A DNA stretch of 64,000 nt from Manihot esculenta (taxonomy: Eukaryota; Streptophyta; Magnoliopsida; Malpighiales; Euphorbiaceae), in the NCBI RefSeq assembly GCF_001659605.2, contig NC_035162.2, positions 12,109,248 to 12,173,247 on the forward strand, written 5' to 3'. The position numbers were made by a program, and so were the translations under genes. Of the stretch, positions 61,394 to 64,000 are shown one piece after another. How positions within the stretch are numbered: the stretch's first letter is position 1; every line of letters begins with the position of its first letter. The notes under the pieces are model-generated. The model made no database searches. It worked only from the letters and a program-made list of their open reading frames with translations, and was not told the origin of the DNA.

Positions 61394-62600
61394 ATGCGAG
61401 GAACTCGTCGATCAGCAAGATTGACTGGAGTCCCACCAGGAAGTGAGGGTACAGCTGCTCGTCCTCCTGCTTGCCAAGGGCAAGATCGCACAGGTCAAGC
61501 AGGGAAGGAACGTCACGAGACCCTAGAAGGTCTTCTGACGAGAGCAGAAGAGGAATAGACAGAGGGGGAAGATCAGAGGAAGGGAGAGATGCTATGGAGG
61601 TTGATCAGAGCAGAGATGAAAGTATGAGTATGGGAGGGTCTGAAGAAGGTATGGGGGAGTCCCAGGGAGGTGCACAGGGCCCCGGGTATCCGATGGGAAG
61701 TACGTCGGATTACTCCAGCTTTGCCCCATATCCACCCTATATGCCTTACATGCCTTATCCTTCTTTTTACCCACCATATCACATGTATCCACCCCCACCT
61801 TTTCATCCAAGTCCAGCACACCCTGAGATCAGAGAAACAGTACCTCTACCACCACCACCTGAACCAGCAGCCCCTGTTGTGGAAGTACAGCAACCCAATT
61901 CTTCAGGGGGAAACAAGGTGAAGATGACAGAGTACTTAAAGTTGGATGCTCCTAAATTCAATACAGGAGATGATCCCTTTGAGTATCTCAGTGCAGTTAG
62001 GATGATAACCAGTGAGTTGGGAGCGGATGATAGCAAGGCCATTGAGATGGCAGGGTTCACATTAAAGTGTAAGAAAGCCAGAGAGTGGTTCAAGAGCTAT
62101 GTGGACCCCAGAATAGACAGTATGACCTGGGAAGAGTTCGCCAATGAGTTTGCTGGGTGGGCTTTTCCTGACAGTTCCAGGGAAAGGAAGGTTGTGGAGT
62201 TCGAACAGCTAAGACAGACAGAGGAAATGAGCGTCGATGAATATACAGATAAGTTCCTGGAATTGTTACCGTTTGTAGGTCAGATGTATGATACTGACCA
62301 GAAGAAGGCAAGGAGATATGCCACAAGACTTCACCCCAGGTATTTCTCCTTGATCCTTCCAGCAGAAAAAGAGAGTTTCCACTCGATTGTGGATGCAGCC
62401 AGAAAGATGGAGGCGAGTGCCATCATACAGGGAACAGTGAAGCAGCAGGTGGCACAGTCTTCGGGTTCTAAGGCCCCCAGTACAGCGGTTTCTGGCAGCA
62501 AAAAGGGAGAGAAGTTCAAGACTAAGAGAGGAAAGTTCTGGAGCAGAATCAGATCTGGTCTGGGAATGGGTAGTGGCTCCAGCTCTGGCACAGGCAGTAC
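61394..62600 (+). pseudogene. Tk6 gag, frameshifted near its start and cut by Tk7
   Basis: ATG at 61394 begins the family N-terminus [13 protein letters not shown] 1-bp loss near 61472 shifts the frame after about 26 codons. From there the other frame continues with RARSHRSSREGTSRDPRRSS, the Pro/Tyr-rich linker and the capsid domain (KLDAPKFNTGDDPFEYL, AREWF, FEQLRQTEEMSVDEY). It reaches the Gly/Ser-rich stretch before the zinc knuckle. At 62600 the sequence passes into the Tk7 LTR. Not functional as read. Confidence 0.9.
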
Positions 62601-64000
62601 TGTAACAGCCCGCTTACCGGACCATCACCGGCACTAGGATCCAGATCGGCTTAAGGCCGCCGGGACCCGTAGTAAGCCTACTGTCAACTCTGGGTACCTG
62701 ATAAATCCCATACATGATCATACTTAAGCTTAAAACTGTTACTTACTGTTACTTACTCTTCTCTTTTTATTTTTTTTTTTGCCTATCTTTTCTTTTCTTG
62801 AAACTTTTCTCATCAACTAAGCCTGGACTATGCATGCTCTGTCTGTATGCACTCGAAGAGTGATACCTGCTATGGTACCATACAGTAACTACAGAGATAG
62901 AAAGACTACCATGCACCAAGCCTAGCGCATCATAACAACATTATCTCAATCATAAAATGATCATGTGCAAAGGGATAAACATACACTAGGGCCAAGCACA
63001 ATTCTATAACTCAATACATAACTTGCTATTACATCATTTCTATACATTACATAAACTCTATACTGTACATCATTATCATGTCCACTATTCTATACTATTA
63101 CATATGCCTTTACCCTTGCTATCTCTTTCTCTTTCTCTTCTCTGAGGCCCTGAAAAATGGGGTTAGGGAGAGGGATGAGCTACTAAAGCCCAGTGAGCGG
63201 AATCTATAAAAATCACATTTAAAACATGCTATCATATGATGCATCACTGCACAAACATTTCACATCTCGGATTGGACATGATCCCAAAACTCCCTCTGTC
63301 AATGCCCGGCCCCCAAAGGAGCTCACACAGGTCTTTCACTAACTACTCATGGTGCCCGACCCTATAAGGGCTCTCACAGGACTCATCCAAGGTAAATGCC
63401 CGGCCCCAAAGGAGCTCACACAGGACATACAATAATGACAGACTTATGGGCTATTGAGATCGCCTCGGTCCAATCCACATATACACGTAATAATGCAATG
63501 CATCAACTTGGTGCATACTAATGCAAAGCATCCTACATAAACATGGCATTAATGATGCATGAATCATGCTAAAACAGTTCTTAACTTTTACAATAAAGTT
63601 CTGTTCCACTCACCTCTGTCAACTGCTGAGCAGTCTCTGTAACTCTAACTCTGTGGGCCTCCTTGGTCTCTCGGGTCCGTACCTACACAGGTGGACTCAA
63701 ATGAGGACCAAACTTACTTAAACATAACTCTTAATATCTCCCCAAAACCCCTCTAAAACATCATAGGCATGCATGGAAAAATGGGCAAAAGAAGGCTGGA
63801 CTGGGCACTTTCGGCGGCTGGTTCGGCGGCCGAAACCTCCCTCCAGAGACGAAACTCATGCATGTTCGGCGGCACCTTCGGCGGCCGAAAGTCTCATCCA
63901 GAGACGAAACTCATGCACTTTCGCGGCCGAACTCCCTCTTTCGGCGGCCGAAAGTCTCTTTCTCACCCAAAAGCCTAGCTTTCGGGGGCAAGGTTTGGCA
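62601..64000 (-). mobile_element. Tk7: minus-strand Tk-family LTR, partial, runs off the right edge
   Basis: Starts TGTAACAGCCCGC directly after gag codons of Tk6. The left flank AGTAC (62596-62600) is the likely target sequence. It shows the family order: terminus, AGGATCCAGATCGGCTTAAG, a cassette array (63300-63425, units CCCGGCCCCAAAGGAGCTCA), acceptor- and donor-like sites near 63610 (CCACTCACCTCTG) and 63682 (CCTACACAGG), and TTCGGCGGCCGAA motifs from 63810. Whether it is a solo LTR or the end of a full element cannot be seen. Confidence 0.85.
63300..63425 (-). repeat. Three-unit LTR cassette repeat in Tk7
   Basis: Units near 63302, 63352 and 63392: GCCCGGCCCC(C)AAAGGAGCTC ACACAGG and a variant GCCCGACCCTATAAGGGCTC. 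Related to the Tk6 unit type on the opposite strand. Confidence 0.8.

Larger units (their letters stand above)
58928..62600 (+). mobile_element. Tk6: chromovirus, 5' LTR and gag only visible, nested in the Tk4 LTR and cut by Tk7
   Basis: Plus-strand element with 5' LTR 58928-61131, primer site at 61135 and gag from 61394. It is interrupted at 62600 by Tk7. The left flank GCCTT (58923-58927) is its likely target sequence, but the other end is out of the window. Confidence 0.88.

Overview
This is plant nuclear DNA, almost certainly from a eudicot. The evidence is Ty3/gypsy chromovirus and Athila-type elements, a Ty1/copia element, a cysteine-rich receptor-like kinase with DUF26 domains and plant intron structure, and the 3' part of a plant homomeric acetyl-CoA carboxylase gene. 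I cannot name the species from sequence alone. About nine tenths of the window is nested LTR retrotransposons. For reference I call the chromodomain (Tekay/Del-like) elements Tk1-Tk7, the Athila-like element Ath1 and the copia element Cop1.

Left stack (1-30080). Ath1 (+ strand, 24777-30080, 5' part outside the window) was interrupted in gag by Tk1 (- strand, from before base 1 to 24776). Tk1 was then interrupted twice. Tk2 (+, 2251-11931, target duplication GGGGT) landed in its RT/RNase H region, and Tk3 (-, 13441-20479, target duplication CCTTG) landed in its gag zinc-knuckle region. Tk2 carries an internal inversion of about 2.05 kb over the end of pol, the polypurine tract and most of its 3' LTR. 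Tk3 has lost most of its coding sequence but has nearly identical LTRs.

Gene island (30087-46698). Two direct copies of a degenerate repeat coding for a gag-like/coiled-coil protein (30087-about 33150 and 45061-46698) bracket three things. They are a truncated ACCase carboxyltransferase pseudogene (33186-35301, +), an apparently intact seven-exon cysteine-rich receptor-like kinase (36124-38754, -), and Cop1 (40120-44984, +). Cop1 has identical 295-bp LTRs, non-canonical TA...TA termini, and three lesions in its reverse transcriptase region.

Right stack (46699-64000). An LTR of Tk4 (+) was interrupted by Tk5 (-, 47913-58106), and its remainder by Tk6 (+, 58928-62600 visible). Tk6 gag was in turn interrupted by Tk7 (-, 62601 to the window end). 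Tk5 is the most complete element: LTRs that look identical over 2424 bp, target duplication CAGAG, primer-binding site, polypurine tract and one uninterrupted 1662-residue gag-pol frame ending in a chromodomain.

The most unusual signal is inside the Tk LTRs. They are about 2.2-2.7 kb long, with a TATA box only about 270-360 bp from the LTR start, so most of the LTR should be transcribed leader. Diverged subfamilies share the same ordered set of splice-like sites (AG/GTAAG, TGTAG/, AG/GTGAGTGG, CTTGCAG/). The second putative intron holds a tandem array of roughly 30-bp units with complementary ends. The LTRs are also packed with the palindrome-like motif TTCGGCGGCCGAA.
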